Below are positions 35,626 through 44,717 of a stretch of 64,000 bases of DNA, in pieces; positions within the stretch are counted from its first letter, which is position 1; each line of letters starts with the position of its first letter. The notes under the pieces were generated by a model, which saw only the letters and a program-made list of their open reading frames with translations, did no database searches and was not told the origin of the DNA. A program made the translations under genes and the position numbers. Source of the DNA: Veillonella sp. R32 (GTDB lineage: Bacteria; Bacillota; Negativicutes; Veillonellales; Veillonellaceae); NCBI RefSeq assembly GCF_010093125.1, contig NZ_NMZQ01000011.1:96144-160143 (forward strand), given 5' to 3'.

Positions 35626-36324
35626 TTATTTTATATATTTTTTTAAATCATTGGACATAATATTATAATAATCTTCTATGTCTTGTGCATGAATATAGTC
35701 AAACTGTTCAGCTCGTAATCTTCTCTGCTCGTCTGCAATTTCTTTTTGCTCTGCCGCCTCTATAGTTTCATTTAATAGTTCAAATGGAATAATGACAACA
35801 CCATCATCATCAGCACAAACCACGTCCCCATTTTTTATTAAAACGCCACCAATAACAATGTCTTTATTAATATATCCACCCGTTGACTTATTAGGCCGAT
35901 TAGGAATCTTCCCTCGACAAAAAACTGGCAAATCTAATGCCTTAATTTCTTTACTATCTCTAATATAGCCATCAATAACTAGACCCAAACAGCCTTTTCT
36001 TTTAGCAATATACGCTTGAATATCTCCCAAATATGCATTACCCAAATGACTATCAGTAGCAACAACTAATATCCGATCAGAACAACTTGAGAAAATAGAA
36101 ATTAGCACAGGCATAGCGCTTCCTGTCGGTGCATATACAGTAGTTGCTAATCCAACCACTGTATGCCGTGGCGATACTAAAGGATCTAAACAACCTGGCA
36201 AAACATTTCCATTTGGTACCCCTAATTGTGTCAACCCATCACAAATCGCTGACACTGGCAATTTTTCTAATCTAAGTTTTACCTCCTCATGAAGTACTCC
36301 AGCATTCTCAATTACTTCTATCAT
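35626..36324 (-). CDS. RraA-like aldolase/decarboxylase (HMG/CHA aldolase family)
   Basis: 232 residues. RraA-type signature: residues G-LGVDG-type GLVIDGYIRDSKEI with the Arg-Asp pair, preceded by AYLGD, and later GDVVCADDDGVVIIP. Enzymes of this group split 4-hydroxy-4-methyl-2-oxoglutarate or 4-carboxy-4-hydroxy-2-oxoadipate to pyruvate and a keto acid and also decarboxylate oxaloacetate. The true RNase E inhibitor RraA lacks a partner role here. It is convergent with the CMD gene, has AGGAGGT before its ATG and its own upstream region, in which I found no TAAAACGTTTTA palindrome. Function within the locus is inferred. Confidence 0.78.
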   Translation of the reverse strand: MIEVIENAGVLHEEVKLRLEKLPVSAICDGLTQLGVPNGNVLPGCLDPLVSPRHTVVGLATTVYAPTGSAMPVLISIFSSCSDRILVVATDSHLGNAYLGDIQAYIAKRKGCLGLVIDGYIRDSKEIKALDLPVFCRGKIPNRPNKSTGGYINKDIVIGGVLIKNGDVVCADDDGVVIIPFELLNETIEAAEQKEIADEQRRLRAEQFDYIHAQDIEDYYNIMSNDLKKYIK

Positions 36325-36470
36325 GCAGAAACCTCCTTAATAATTTTTGAAGTAACGATACACTGCTTATATTTACTACAACTAAGAATATTGTATCACA
36401 TCTTAATTATTAAGTGAAATAGAAAACAAAAGAAATATGATTATCAATATTTTCTTTTTATTTTACTGGA

Positions 36471-36507
36471 AAAAAGGTGTTTGAACGCTTACGCTCAAAC
36501 ACCTTTT
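36471..36507 (-). terminator. Terminator after the methyltransferase gene
   Basis: AAAAAGGTGTTTGA (36471-36484) pairs with TCAAACACCTTTT (36495-36507) around a 10-base loop; on the minus strand it ends in T5, 13 bases after the stop. Confidence 0.85.
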
Positions 36508-36519
36508 ATATTTAACCAA

Positions 36520-37344
36520 TTATTTCACTGACCAAGAAATCCAAGCTACTTTATCTTCTGACGTATTACGAATCCGTCCATCCGCCTGACGATACGGTGC
36601 TAATAACGGTAATATTTGTTCTCTCATATCCTCTACAGTTCCCCACTCTTCGCTATGAAGTCGCATAGTAAAGTAACGTAACGCTTCTTCCTCTGTAAAG
36701 AATTCTTCTTCAGGAGTCGTAATATACGCTACCTTGACCGCTTCACCAACAGCCTTAGCGGTCTGCAAAACACCATCAATATTAGCTTGCCAATCAAAGT
36801 CATCCACACCATAGAAATGTTCTGTCAAAGCATCTACAATGGTATCTTGTCGCCCTGCAAAAGCAACTAGCAAACACTTATCACGGCTAGTACGCGTCAT
36901 GGCTTCAATGTTTTGTGCATCAAACATGACTGGACAGAAGAAACTGTACGTCAAATCAAAATCCTTATCCCAACCTAAGGATAGACGCGTTACCTCACTC
37001 CAAGGAGCTACATACAAGTCTAAATCTAAATTTTCTTTTTCAGCTAGCTGCCGGCCCCCCTCAATCATGCCGTTAGACAAGTCAATGCCTGTTGCTTTAT
37101 AGCCTAGTTTAGCCAAACCTAATGCATAATCACCAACGCCACAGCCAATATCTAAGGTGCGACCACCAGTAGCAGGTAATAAATTATGCTCTTTCAAAAA
37201 GCTAATAAAATAGTCAACTTGTGCTGTTCGTTCTATTTTTTCATGTAATTCTACAAAAAACTCAGAACGGCTATTCCAAGCCTCCCGCTCTACTTGCCAT
37301 TCCTCACTATTACTATTTACATTTGTTACCGTTGTATTGCTCAT
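36520..37344 (-). CDS. Class I SAM-dependent methyltransferase
   Basis: 274 residues. The SAM-binding core is plain: LDIGCGVGDYALGLAKLGYK (motif I), then TGIDLSNGMIEGG (acidic loop). The later part is less conserved. It lies next to bioA and bioD but 156 bp apart, with its own GGAGG and terminator. BioC, the malonyl-ACP methyltransferase that starts biotin synthesis, is of this fold, but I cannot claim it: the sequence is not a clear BioC. Target unknown. Confidence 0.8.
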   Translation of the reverse strand: MSNTTVTNVNSNSEEWQVEREAWNSRSEFFVELHEKIERTAQVDYFISFLKEHNLLPATGGRTLDIGCGVGDYALGLAKLGYKATGIDLSNGMIEGGRQLAEKENLDLDLYVAPWSEVTRLSLGWDKDFDLTYSFFCPVMFDAQNIEAMTRTSRDKCLLVAFAGRQDTIVDALTEHFYGVDDFDWQANIDGVLQTAKAVGEAVKVAYITTPEEEFFTEEEALRYFTMRLHSEEWGTVEDMREQILPLLAPYRQADGRIRNTSEDKVAWISWSVK

Positions 37345-37500
37345 AAGAGTCCTCCATATAACGTCACTCTAAACGTTACAGTATATATAGAAACAATAAA
37401 TCAAAAATTATCAATTGATAATTTTTATCACATTTAATATTTTCTATGTATAGATTACTCTTATTTTAGCATAATAGCAAATGCAAATTATTAATAATAA

Positions 37501-38850
37501 TTAACCTAACACATCATCAAAAGAGGCAACGGTTCGACGAATAGCTTCTTCTAAGGTATCATTATCAATCGTCAATGGTGGATTAAAGTATAAAATATCA
37601 CCCAACGGGCGTAATAATAAACCTCTATCTAAGGCTTTTTTGTAAATTTCATACCCTGTACGAGCTTTACCTGGTAACGGTTCCTTCGTCTTAGGATCCT
37701 TTACTAATTCAATAGCATTAATAAGACCAATATGGCGAATTTCACCTACATTCGGATGATTGCCCAAAGCTTCCTGTAAGGCCTTATGTAAAAAGACAGC
37801 TTTTTCTTGGGCCGCTTCCATAACGCCGTCATGTTGTAAAATATCGATAGTAGCTAGTGCCGCCGCACAGCCCAATGGATTGCCACTATAAGTATGACTA
37901 TGCATAAAAGCTTTATATTCAAAATAATCAGCATAAAAGGCATCATAAATAGCATCGGTTACAGCCATAATCGACATTGGCATATAGCCTCCAGTCAATG
38001 CTTTGGAAATAGTCATAATATCCGGTGTAATGCCTGCATGATCACAAGCGAAGAATTTCCCCGTACGGCCAAATCCAGTAGCGATTTCATCAGCAATAAG
38101 CAACACGCCATATTGATCACAAAGAGCTCTTAATTTTTTCAAATATGCTGGTGGGTAAATACGCATTCCTGCACAGCCTTGTACAATCGGTTCCACAATA
38201 ACAGCCGCTAATTCATGACTATGCTTAGCAAAGTTTTCTTCCATATGAACAAAACATTCGCAATCGCAAGTCTCACGAGTCTTATTATAAGGACAACGAT
38301 AACAGTCAGGCGCCTCTGTATGAATGGTTTCCATTAACATAGGCTGGTACATTTTAGCGAATAAATCCATACTCCCTACTGCTAAGGCACCCATCGTTTC
38401 GCCATGATAACTTTCACTGAGGCACATAAATTTCTGCCGTTCTGGATGTCCCGTCTGATATTGATACTGAAACGCCACTTTAAGTGCACATTCAACAGCC
38501 CCTGAGCCATTGTCATTAAAATGTAATTTATTTAAGCCCTTTGGCAAAATTTCAACTAATTTTTCAGCTAATGTAATGGCTGGCTTATGACTCAAATTAG
38601 CAAAAATAACATGTTCTAATGTATCTAATTGTTGCTTAATAGCTTCATTAATTTTAGGATTACAATGACCTAATAAATTACACCACCAAGAGCTGATAAT
38701 ATCAATATATTCCTTCCCATCTACATCGTATAGATACGCCCCTTTACCATGATCAATAACAATAGGTGGCAAAGTTTCATAATCTTTCATTTGTGAACAA
38801 GGATGCCAAATATGTGCTAAATCTTTTTCAACCCACACCTGTGATTTCAT
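37501..38850 (-). CDS. bioA: Adenosylmethionine-8-amino-7-oxononanoate aminotransferase
   Basis: 449 residues, PLP-dependent class III aminotransferase. IWHPCSQMKDYETLPP at the start is typical of BioA, and the PLP lysine is in TISKALTGGYMPMS; DEIATGFGRTG lies before it. It makes 7,8-diaminononanoate from KAPA with S-adenosylmethionine as amino donor. GAGGAG precedes the ATG. It follows bioD by 48 bp, and the two should be cotranscribed. The biotin made could serve carboxylases; none is encoded in this window. Confidence 0.95.
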   Translation of the reverse strand: MKSQVWVEKDLAHIWHPCSQMKDYETLPPIVIDHGKGAYLYDVDGKEYIDIISSWWCNLLGHCNPKINEAIKQQLDTLEHVIFANLSHKPAITLAEKLVEILPKGLNKLHFNDNGSGAVECALKVAFQYQYQTGHPERQKFMCLSESYHGETMGALAVGSMDLFAKMYQPMLMETIHTEAPDCYRCPYNKTRETCDCECFVHMEENFAKHSHELAAVIVEPIVQGCAGMRIYPPAYLKKLRALCDQYGVLLIADEIATGFGRTGKFFACDHAGITPDIMTISKALTGGYMPMSIMAVTDAIYDAFYADYFEYKAFMHSHTYSGNPLGCAAALATIDILQHDGVMEAAQEKAVFLHKALQEALGNHPNVGEIRHIGLINAIELVKDPKTKEPLPGKARTGYEIYKKALDRGLLLRPLGDILYFNPPLTIDNDTLEEAIRRTVASFDDVLG

Positions 38851-38898
38851 ACGTATCTCCTCTATAAATACCGTAACTATAAATACCCTAACTATAAA

Positions 38899-39585
38899 TT
38901 ATACTTCGTCATATAAAGCAGCTAAAGAAGCAGCACTAACCCCTAAATCGTTGGCTCCTTCTGGCACACAAGCGATGACGGACACACCAGTTAACGTTTC
39001 AATCATAGCTTTATTATCTTGTTCCATTGGGCTATCCGTATAATAATTCAAAATAACCCCCTTTACAGGAATATTACGAGCCCGTAAATATTCAACGGTA
39101 AGAACCGTAGCATTAATGGTCCCTAACCCAGCATGTGCCACTAATAGCGTAGGTAAACGGAACCATTGAATCACATCTTCTAAAAAGATTTGTTCTGTTT
39201 CATCATAGCGAAGTGGACACATAATGCCGCCACTACCTTCCATCGTCACATACTCGTAACGCTCTTTAGCCGCTTCAAAACCAGCTGTAATAACACTCTG
39301 CTCTACCGGATTACCTTCCCATTTGGCCGCCAAATGAGGGGAGACCGCATGGTCATATAAATAAGATAATAAAGTGTCATCAGGCGCCTCTAATTGTGCA
39401 ACTTTTTTTACATAGCCTGCATCACTGGCTGCAATAGAAGGAGCCCCACTAACGGCTGCTTTATAATAACCAGCATTATAATCACCGGTACGCAACGCTT
39501 TTACCAATAACCCCGTTATATACGTTTTACCTACATCAGTGCCTGTTCCTACCACAAATAATCCCTTACTGTTTGTCTGTGCCAT
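38899..39585 (-). CDS. bioD: Dethiobiotin synthetase
   Basis: 228 residues, P-loop protein with GTGTDVGKTYITG at the N-terminus, YKAAVSG, and VTMEGSGGIMCPL, the marks of BioD. It closes the ureido ring of dethiobiotin from 7,8-diaminononanoate, CO2 and ATP. It is the first gene of the bioD-bioA operon with AAGGG ahead of the start. No bioB or bioF is in the window. Confidence 0.95.
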   Translation of the reverse strand: MAQTNSKGLFVVGTGTDVGKTYITGLLVKALRTGDYNAGYYKAAVSGAPSIAASDAGYVKKVAQLEAPDDTLLSYLYDHAVSPHLAAKWEGNPVEQSVITAGFEAAKERYEYVTMEGSGGIMCPLRYDETEQIFLEDVIQWFRLPTLLVAHAGLGTINATVLTVEYLRARNIPVKGVILNYYTDSPMEQDNKAMIETLTGVSVIACVPEGANDLGVSAASLAALYDEV

Positions 39586-40021
39586 AGATTATCCCTTCCT
39601 ACCTAGCGCTACCTACACTAAATTATAAAATACCCAACTGCTTTTAAACCTGTACTCCACTGTTTTAAACCTGTATGCGAGCTTACTAAAAACTGACGAT
39701 TATTATGTATCATCATTCATTTTGTCATCTAGTAAAATATTCAAGGTTTACAAAGTAATTTCAATGCTATTTAACCATGCACAACAGCTATTGTCAACTC
39801 CAACCATTTTTATATGGTTTACTTAATAAACATAAGAAGGTTAATTATCCATACAAATCCATCATATCTTATATGCGTATTAGTCATTAATATTCTGTTT
39901 TTATCGTTATTGATTACTTTTGCGCACAATTGATGGTTTTTTATCGACTAAAATGAGCGATTATGATTATATTGTAAATAAGATGTAAAGTTAAACAGTC
40001 TATCTAAGTGAGGAGCTACTT
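39586..40021. promoter_or_regulatory. Divergent bioD/fruR regulatory region
   Basis: 436 bp without a gene. Near bioD two direct copies of TTTTAAACCTGTA (39642-39654 and 39663-39675) are exactly 21 bp apart, two helical turns. Toward fruR, TTTTTATCG occurs twice (39898-39906 and 39938-39946), 40 bp apart, and CGATTATGATTA follows at 39958; such repeats are usual for DeoR-type repressors. I found no clear BirA box. Confidence 0.4.
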
Positions 40022-40768
40022 ATGTTATCTGAAGAACGCCAATCTTTGATTCTCGATCGACTTCGTACTAAGCGTGCCGTTACTGTGCAAGAATTAGTAC
40101 AAGACTTAGACTCTTCGGCAGCCACTATTCGCCGTGATTTAACGGAATTGCACAACAAAGGCTTATTGCAAAAAGTCCATGGCGGTGCCGTTAGTTGTGA
40201 TGTCGATTATTTCACCACAGAACCGGATGTAGATACGAAAGCTAATCTATTTACTGATGAAAAAGAAGCCATTGCTCGCGAAGCCGCCAAGCTAATTGAA
40301 GACCATGATTTCGTCTTCATCGATGCGGGCACCACCACGGAGCATATTTTACCCTATGTAAAAGCTCAAAATGTTACCTTTGTCACCAACGGAACCTCTC
40401 ATGCTGCTTTTTTAGCAGCACGACACTGCCGTGTTATTTTATTGGGCGGTCAAGTAAAAGCCGTAACTGGCGCCATTATTGGCGATACTGCTTTACAACA
40501 ATTAGAAGTATTTAACTTCACCAAAGGCTTCTTTGGCGCTAATGGGGTTAGTATTAAAGGTGGTTTCAGTACACCTGATCCAGCAGAGGCAGCCATCAAA
40601 ACAAAGGCGATGCATCGCTGTCACCACCCTTATGTATTATGTGATTCTTCTAAATTTGATAAAATTTCTCCCATTACCTTTGCCCCCCTTGAAAGTGCAA
40701 CTATTATTACGACCCGCGTAAAAGGAGCCTATGCCTCCTACACCGAGGTAAAGGAGGTCTTGCCATGA
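40022..40768 (+). CDS. fruR: DeoR-family repressor of the fructose operon
   Basis: 248 residues. N-terminal DeoR helix-turn-helix (MLSEERQSLILDRLRTKRAV, then SSAATIRRDLTELHNKGLLQKVHGGA) and a sugar-phosphate isomerase-like sensor domain (DFVFIDAGTTTEHIL, GGQVKAVTGAIIGDTALQQL). Such regulators are usually relieved by fructose 1-phosphate. Its stop overlaps the fruK start by 4 bp, so it is part of the operon and likely represses it. Gene name from context. Confidence 0.9.
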   Translation: MLSEERQSLILDRLRTKRAVTVQELVQDLDSSAATIRRDLTELHNKGLLQKVHGGAVSCDVDYFTTEPDVDTKANLFTDEKEAIAREAAKLIEDHDFVFIDAGTTTEHILPYVKAQNVTFVTNGTSHAAFLAARHCRVILLGGQVKAVTGAIIGDTALQQLEVFNFTKGFFGANGVSIKGGFSTPDPAEAAIKTKAMHRCHHPYVLCDSSKFDKISPITFAPLESATIITTRVKGAYASYTEVKEVLP

Positions 40769-41661
40769 TTTATACCGTAACCTTTAATCCGTCCTTAGAC
40801 TATGTTATGCGGTTACACACCTTTCAACCTCAAGGTGTCAATCGAACCTACGAAGACTTTATTGTAGCCGGTGGCAAAGGAATTAATGTATCCATTATGT
40901 TACGTCATCTCGGTCATGACAATACTGCCTTGGGCTTTATTGCTGGTTTCACTGGTGACGAAATCATTCGTCAACTCAGTAATGAAGGCTGTAATGAGGC
41001 TTTTGTACGACTGGCAGAAGGTAATTCACGTATCAACGTAAAACTAAAAAGCGAAGGGGAAACAGAAATTAATGCCCAAGGGCCAGCCATTACCGAAGCT
41101 GATGTGGCCAAGCTATATCGTCAACTAGACACCTTAGTGGACGGGGACATCCTCATTTTATCAGGCAGTATCCCCAAAGGATTACCAAATACGATGTACC
41201 GTCAAATTATGGAGTATCTACAAGATCGCCAAATTCAAATCATTGTTGATGCGACCCAAGACTTACTTATGAATGTATTATCCTATCGGCCATTTTTAAT
41301 TAAACCAAATCATCACGAATTAGAAAGCGTCTTCCATAGGACCTTTGAAACAGAAGATCATATTATCGATGCAGCCCGTCAACTACAATCGAAAGGAGCG
41401 CGCAATGTCTTAGTCTCCCGCGCTGGTGATGGAGCTATTCTTTTAGATGAGCATGGTCAAGTGCGAACTAAAAAAGTGCCTAAAGGCACCTTAGTTAATT
41501 CAGTAGGCTCTGGTGATTCCATGGTAGCTGGCTTTTTAGCAGGCTATTTAGAATCACAAGGCGATTATGATACAGCCCTAGCTATGGGCGTTGCAGCCGG
41601 TTCAGCGTCCGCTTTTCAAGAGTGGTTAGCGAGTCGTGCCGATGTAGAAGCATTACTGTAG
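40765..41661 (+). CDS. fruK: 1-Phosphofructokinase
   Basis: 298 residues of the PfkB family: MIYTVTFNPSLDYVMRL at the start, GGKGINVSIMLRHLG, SGSIPKGLP and the anion-hole VNSVGSGDSMVAGF. It phosphorylates fructose 1-phosphate to fructose 1,6-bisphosphate, feeding glycolysis. Between fruR and fruA in the classic order; ATP binding residues appear intact. Confidence 0.95.
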   Translation: MIYTVTFNPSLDYVMRLHTFQPQGVNRTYEDFIVAGGKGINVSIMLRHLGHDNTALGFIAGFTGDEIIRQLSNEGCNEAFVRLAEGNSRINVKLKSEGETEINAQGPAITEADVAKLYRQLDTLVDGDILILSGSIPKGLPNTMYRQIMEYLQDRQIQIIVDATQDLLMNVLSYRPFLIKPNHHELESVFHRTFETEDHIIDAARQLQSKGARNVLVSRAGDGAILLDEHGQVRTKKVPKGTLVNSVGSGDSMVAGFLAGYLESQGDYDTALAMGVAAGSASAFQEWLASRADVEALL

Positions 41662-41670
41662 GAGGATATT

Positions 41671-43674
41671 ATGAAAATTACGGACTTATTAAAAAAACAA
41701 TCCATTCAACTGCAGGCCTCACCTAGCACCAAAGAAGAAGCTATCCGTCAATTAGCCGATTTAATGGATGCTAGCGGCAATTTAAATGACAAAGCACAAT
41801 ACATTAAAGATGTCTTCACTCGTGAAGAGTCCGGTTCCACTGGCCTTGGTATGGGCCTTGCTACGCCACATGCCAAAAGCGCTGGTGTTGCCGCCCCTGG
41901 TCTAGCTGCCATGACCGTACCAGGTGGTATGGACTTTGAAAGCCTTGATGGTGAACCATCTCGCCTCTTTTTCATGATTGCAGCCCCTGAAGGGGAAGCC
42001 GATACACATGTGCAAGTACTCGCTAATTTAGCTACCCTTATTATGGATCCTGATTTCAAAGAAGCCTTAATCAAAGCGCAAACTGTGGAAGGTTTCTTAG
42101 CTCTCATTGATGTAAAAGAAGCCAATCAATTCAAACCAAATATGACAGAAACCGAAGCGTTAGCTATAGTTGAGCAAAATGTTACACCGGCTACAACTGC
42201 CATGAAAACCTCCCAAACTGAGCCTGCCTCAACTACTACAACGAGTTCCAAAGCAATAACTAATAAAACTAATGTAGCAAGTACAGGGCATTATGAAGTG
42301 TTAGCCGTTACAGCCTGCCCTACAGGTATCGCTCATACAGCCATGGCCGCCGAAGCCTTAAGCCGTACAGCTGCCGATATGGGTATTTCTATCAAAGTAG
42401 AACAAAATGGTGCTAGTGGCGTAAAAGATGCCCTTACAGCTGAAGACATTGCTAATGCCACCTGTATTATTGTAGCCGCTGATAAAAGCGTGCCAATGGC
42501 TCGTTTCAATGGCAAACCACTAATTCAAGTAAAAGTGGCTGACGGTATTAATAAGGCTAAAGAACTGCTCACGGAAGCCACTACCGGCAATCCCGCTACC
42601 TATCAAGCTAGTGGCGAAGACAGCGATAGTAATGCAGTCACAGCGAATGACAGCATAGGCCGTCAAATCTACAAACATTTAATGAATGGTGTATCTCATA
42701 TGTTGCCATTCGTTATTGGCGGTGGTATTCTTATTGCCCTAGCCTTCTTATTTGATGATTTCAATCCAGCAGACCCTAGTAAATTTGGTTCTGGTACAGA
42801 ATTAGCCGCTTTCTTTATGAAAATTGGAGGCGCTTCCTTTAGTTTCATGTTACCAGTCCTAGCGGGCTTCATCGGCATGAGTATTGCTGACCGACCAGGC
42901 CTAGCCGTTGGTTTTGTAGGCGGCTATTTAGCTAATGCTGGTGGTTCCGGCTTCTTAGGGGCTCTCTTGGCTGGCTTTGTAGCCGGTTATTTAATGCTCC
43001 TATTGAAAAAAGCCTTTTCCGGCTTACCACACACCTTGGAGGGTATTAAACCTGTATTGCTCTATCCAGTACTAGGCGTACTTCTTATGGGTATTATTAT
43101 TACCTTTATTATTAACCCTCCAGTGGGCGCCTTAAATGAAGGTCTAATGAATGCATTAAAGAGTATGAATACAAGTAGCCGTGTAGTCATTGGCCTTATC
43201 TTTGCCGGCATGATGGCTGTTGATATGGGTGGTCCTGTTAATAAAGCAGCCTATGTCATTGGCACGGGCTTATTAGCCACTGGTGAATACGGGGTTATGG
43301 CCGCTGTTATGGCCGGTGGTATGGTACCGCCATTAGCCATTGCTCTTTGCACTACCTTCTTCCCAAATCGTTTCACCCCAGCGGAACGCAAATCAGGTAT
43401 TACCAACTATATTATGGGGTTCTCCTTTATTACGGAAGGGGCCATTCCTTTTGCAGCGTCTGACCCGATTCGCGTCATTCCATCCTGTGTAATTGGCGCC
43501 GCAGTAGCCGGGGCTTTATCCATGGCCTTTGAATGCACCTTACGAGCTCCTCATGGTGGTATTTTCGTAGTACCAACTATTGGTAATCCTCTAATGTACT
43601 TAGGCGCTATCCTCATTGGTTCTATAGTAACCGCGCTTTTATTGGCCATTCTTAAAAAACCGCTAAAAAACTAA
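41671..43674 (+). CDS. fruA: Fructose PTS transporter EIIABC
   Basis: 667 residues in the order EIIA (1 to about 150; phospho-His in GMGLATPHAKS), EIIB (about 208 to 305; phospho-Cys in VTACPTGIAHTAMAAEAL) and EIIC (about 330 to 660; eight or more membrane segments with GFSFITEGAIPFAASDP). A linker rich in Thr and Ser joins A and B. It imports fructose as fructose 1-phosphate. Ribosome site GGAGG precedes the ATG, 9 bp after fruK. General PTS proteins (EI, HPr) are not in the window. Confidence 0.95.
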   Translation: MKITDLLKKQSIQLQASPSTKEEAIRQLADLMDASGNLNDKAQYIKDVFTREESGSTGLGMGLATPHAKSAGVAAPGLAAMTVPGGMDFESLDGEPSRLFFMIAAPEGEADTHVQVLANLATLIMDPDFKEALIKAQTVEGFLALIDVKEANQFKPNMTETEALAIVEQNVTPATTAMKTSQTEPASTTTTSSKAITNKTNVASTGHYEVLAVTACPTGIAHTAMAAEALSRTAADMGISIKVEQNGASGVKDALTAEDIANATCIIVAADKSVPMARFNGKPLIQVKVADGINKAKELLTEATTGNPATYQASGEDSDSNAVTANDSIGRQIYKHLMNGVSHMLPFVIGGGILIALAFLFDDFNPADPSKFGSGTELAAFFMKIGGASFSFMLPVLAGFIGMSIADRPGLAVGFVGGYLANAGGSGFLGALLAGFVAGYLMLLLKKAFSGLPHTLEGIKPVLLYPVLGVLLMGIIITFIINPPVGALNEGLMNALKSMNTSSRVVIGLIFAGMMAVDMGGPVNKAAYVIGTGLLATGEYGVMAAVMAGGMVPPLAIALCTTFFPNRFTPAERKSGITNYIMGFSFITEGAIPFAASDPIRVIPSCVIGAAVAGALSMAFECTLRAPHGGIFVVPTIGNPLMYLGAILIGSIVTALLLAILKKPLKN

Positions 43675-43745
43675 ATGCATAGTATAATGTTTATTTTTAA
43701 ATAAACACTTCCTATCACATCTTTCTTTTAAAATTTTATCCTGCA

Positions 43746-43812
43746 AAAAAAAACTTATTCAGCAACTAGCATGCTATATAGCACAGTAGTAACAACTGAA
43801 TAAGGGCTTTTC
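43746..43812. terminator. Bidirectional terminator between fruA and the acetyltransferase gene
   Basis: CTTATTCAG (43754-43762) pairs with CTGAATAAG (43796-43804); the loop holds the palindrome GCTATATAGC. Nine A to the left give T9 on the minus strand, serving the acetyltransferase gene; the plus-strand T tract is interrupted. Confidence 0.75.
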
Positions 43813-43897
43813 CTTTTTATTATTAATTTATCATACATTAACTATTTGAGGCCCAGTACCAACACCTACAATTAGGCATAATATCTAGGATTAAACA

Positions 43898-44446
43898 CTA
43901 CTTAGATTGACCAAACTCAGCTTGTAAAGAAGCCACGGAACGACGCAACATCCAATCGGTGTCGACTTTATCGCCTACAGGAAATTGATGCTCACTAAAA
44001 CGTTCAAATTTATATTTTTCATAAAAACGTTGTGCTTTATAATTTTGATCCCAAACGCCTAACCATACCCATTCACAATCGGTTTCACAGGCTAACTGCA
44101 AGGCTTTTTCGAACAAAAATTTACCTACCCCTTGCCCCTGAAACGCTTTTAATACATAGATACGCTGCACTTCAAACGCATTCGCCAGTTCCTGTTCGGT
44201 TTGCGCAGCTCCTTGATTAAGTTTCAAATAGCCTGCTATCGCATCATCTACCAAGGCAAAATAATGTTGCGAATCCAAATCCATTAATTCGGACGCTAAT
44301 GTTTCTGGACTAAAAGCCGTATTAAAATAGTCTTCTAGTTCTGCTTCTGTATTATGATGACCAAAAGTTTCTCTAAACGTTTGCATCGCTATAGCACGCA
44401 AATCCATCAAATCATCTAAGTGTATCTTTTTAAAAGTAATATTCAT
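43898..44446 (-). CDS. GNAT-family N-acetyltransferase
   Basis: 182 residues. The acetyl-CoA site is seen as RIYVLKAFQGQGVGKFLFEKAL (motif A, Q/RxxGxG/A) and WLGVWDQNYKAQRFYEKYKFE (motif B). Related to the spermidine/ribosomal-protein-type acetyltransferases common in Firmicutes, but the substrate cannot be assigned. Monocistronic, with AAGGAG before the start and the shared terminator after it. Confidence 0.88.
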   Translation of the reverse strand: MNITFKKIHLDDLMDLRAIAMQTFRETFGHHNTEAELEDYFNTAFSPETLASELMDLDSQHYFALVDDAIAGYLKLNQGAAQTEQELANAFEVQRIYVLKAFQGQGVGKFLFEKALQLACETDCEWVWLGVWDQNYKAQRFYEKYKFERFSEHQFPVGDKVDTDWMLRRSVASLQAEFGQSK

Positions 44447-44677
44447 GCTCTCTCCTTATATCAACAAAGCTCTGCTATAAAAAACAAAAAGCACATCATA
44501 CATATCTTCTAAGACCTACTGATATGTACAATATGCTTACGCACACTACCCGGTGGCAGTTACTTATGTAAATGGTTTTATTATAATAGCATAGGTCTTA
44601 CAGCCTGTAAAGAGCTATTTCTTAAAGTTATAATTAGCCTAGAACTAAGGCCTTTTGAAATAATCCAAGATTATAAG

Positions 44678-44707
44678 TTGCATACTCTTAGTAAGCTGTG
44701 CTATAAT
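44678..44707 (+). promoter_or_regulatory. Promoter of the thiW-cytX operon
   Basis: TTGCAT (44678-44683) and an extended -10 TGCTATAAT (hexamer 44702-44707), spaced 18 bp, just before the TPP riboswitch. Confidence 0.65.
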
Positions 44708-44717
44708 CACGGTATAA

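Noticed and set aside
38855..38897. Short ACTATAAATA direct repeats between bioA and bioD
   Set aside because: Small AT-rich repeats in a 48-bp gap inside an operon; no clear role and easily due to slippage.
41748..42878. Antisense frames across fruA
   Set aside because: Composition shadows of a real gene with Ala/Ser-rich output and no start signals.
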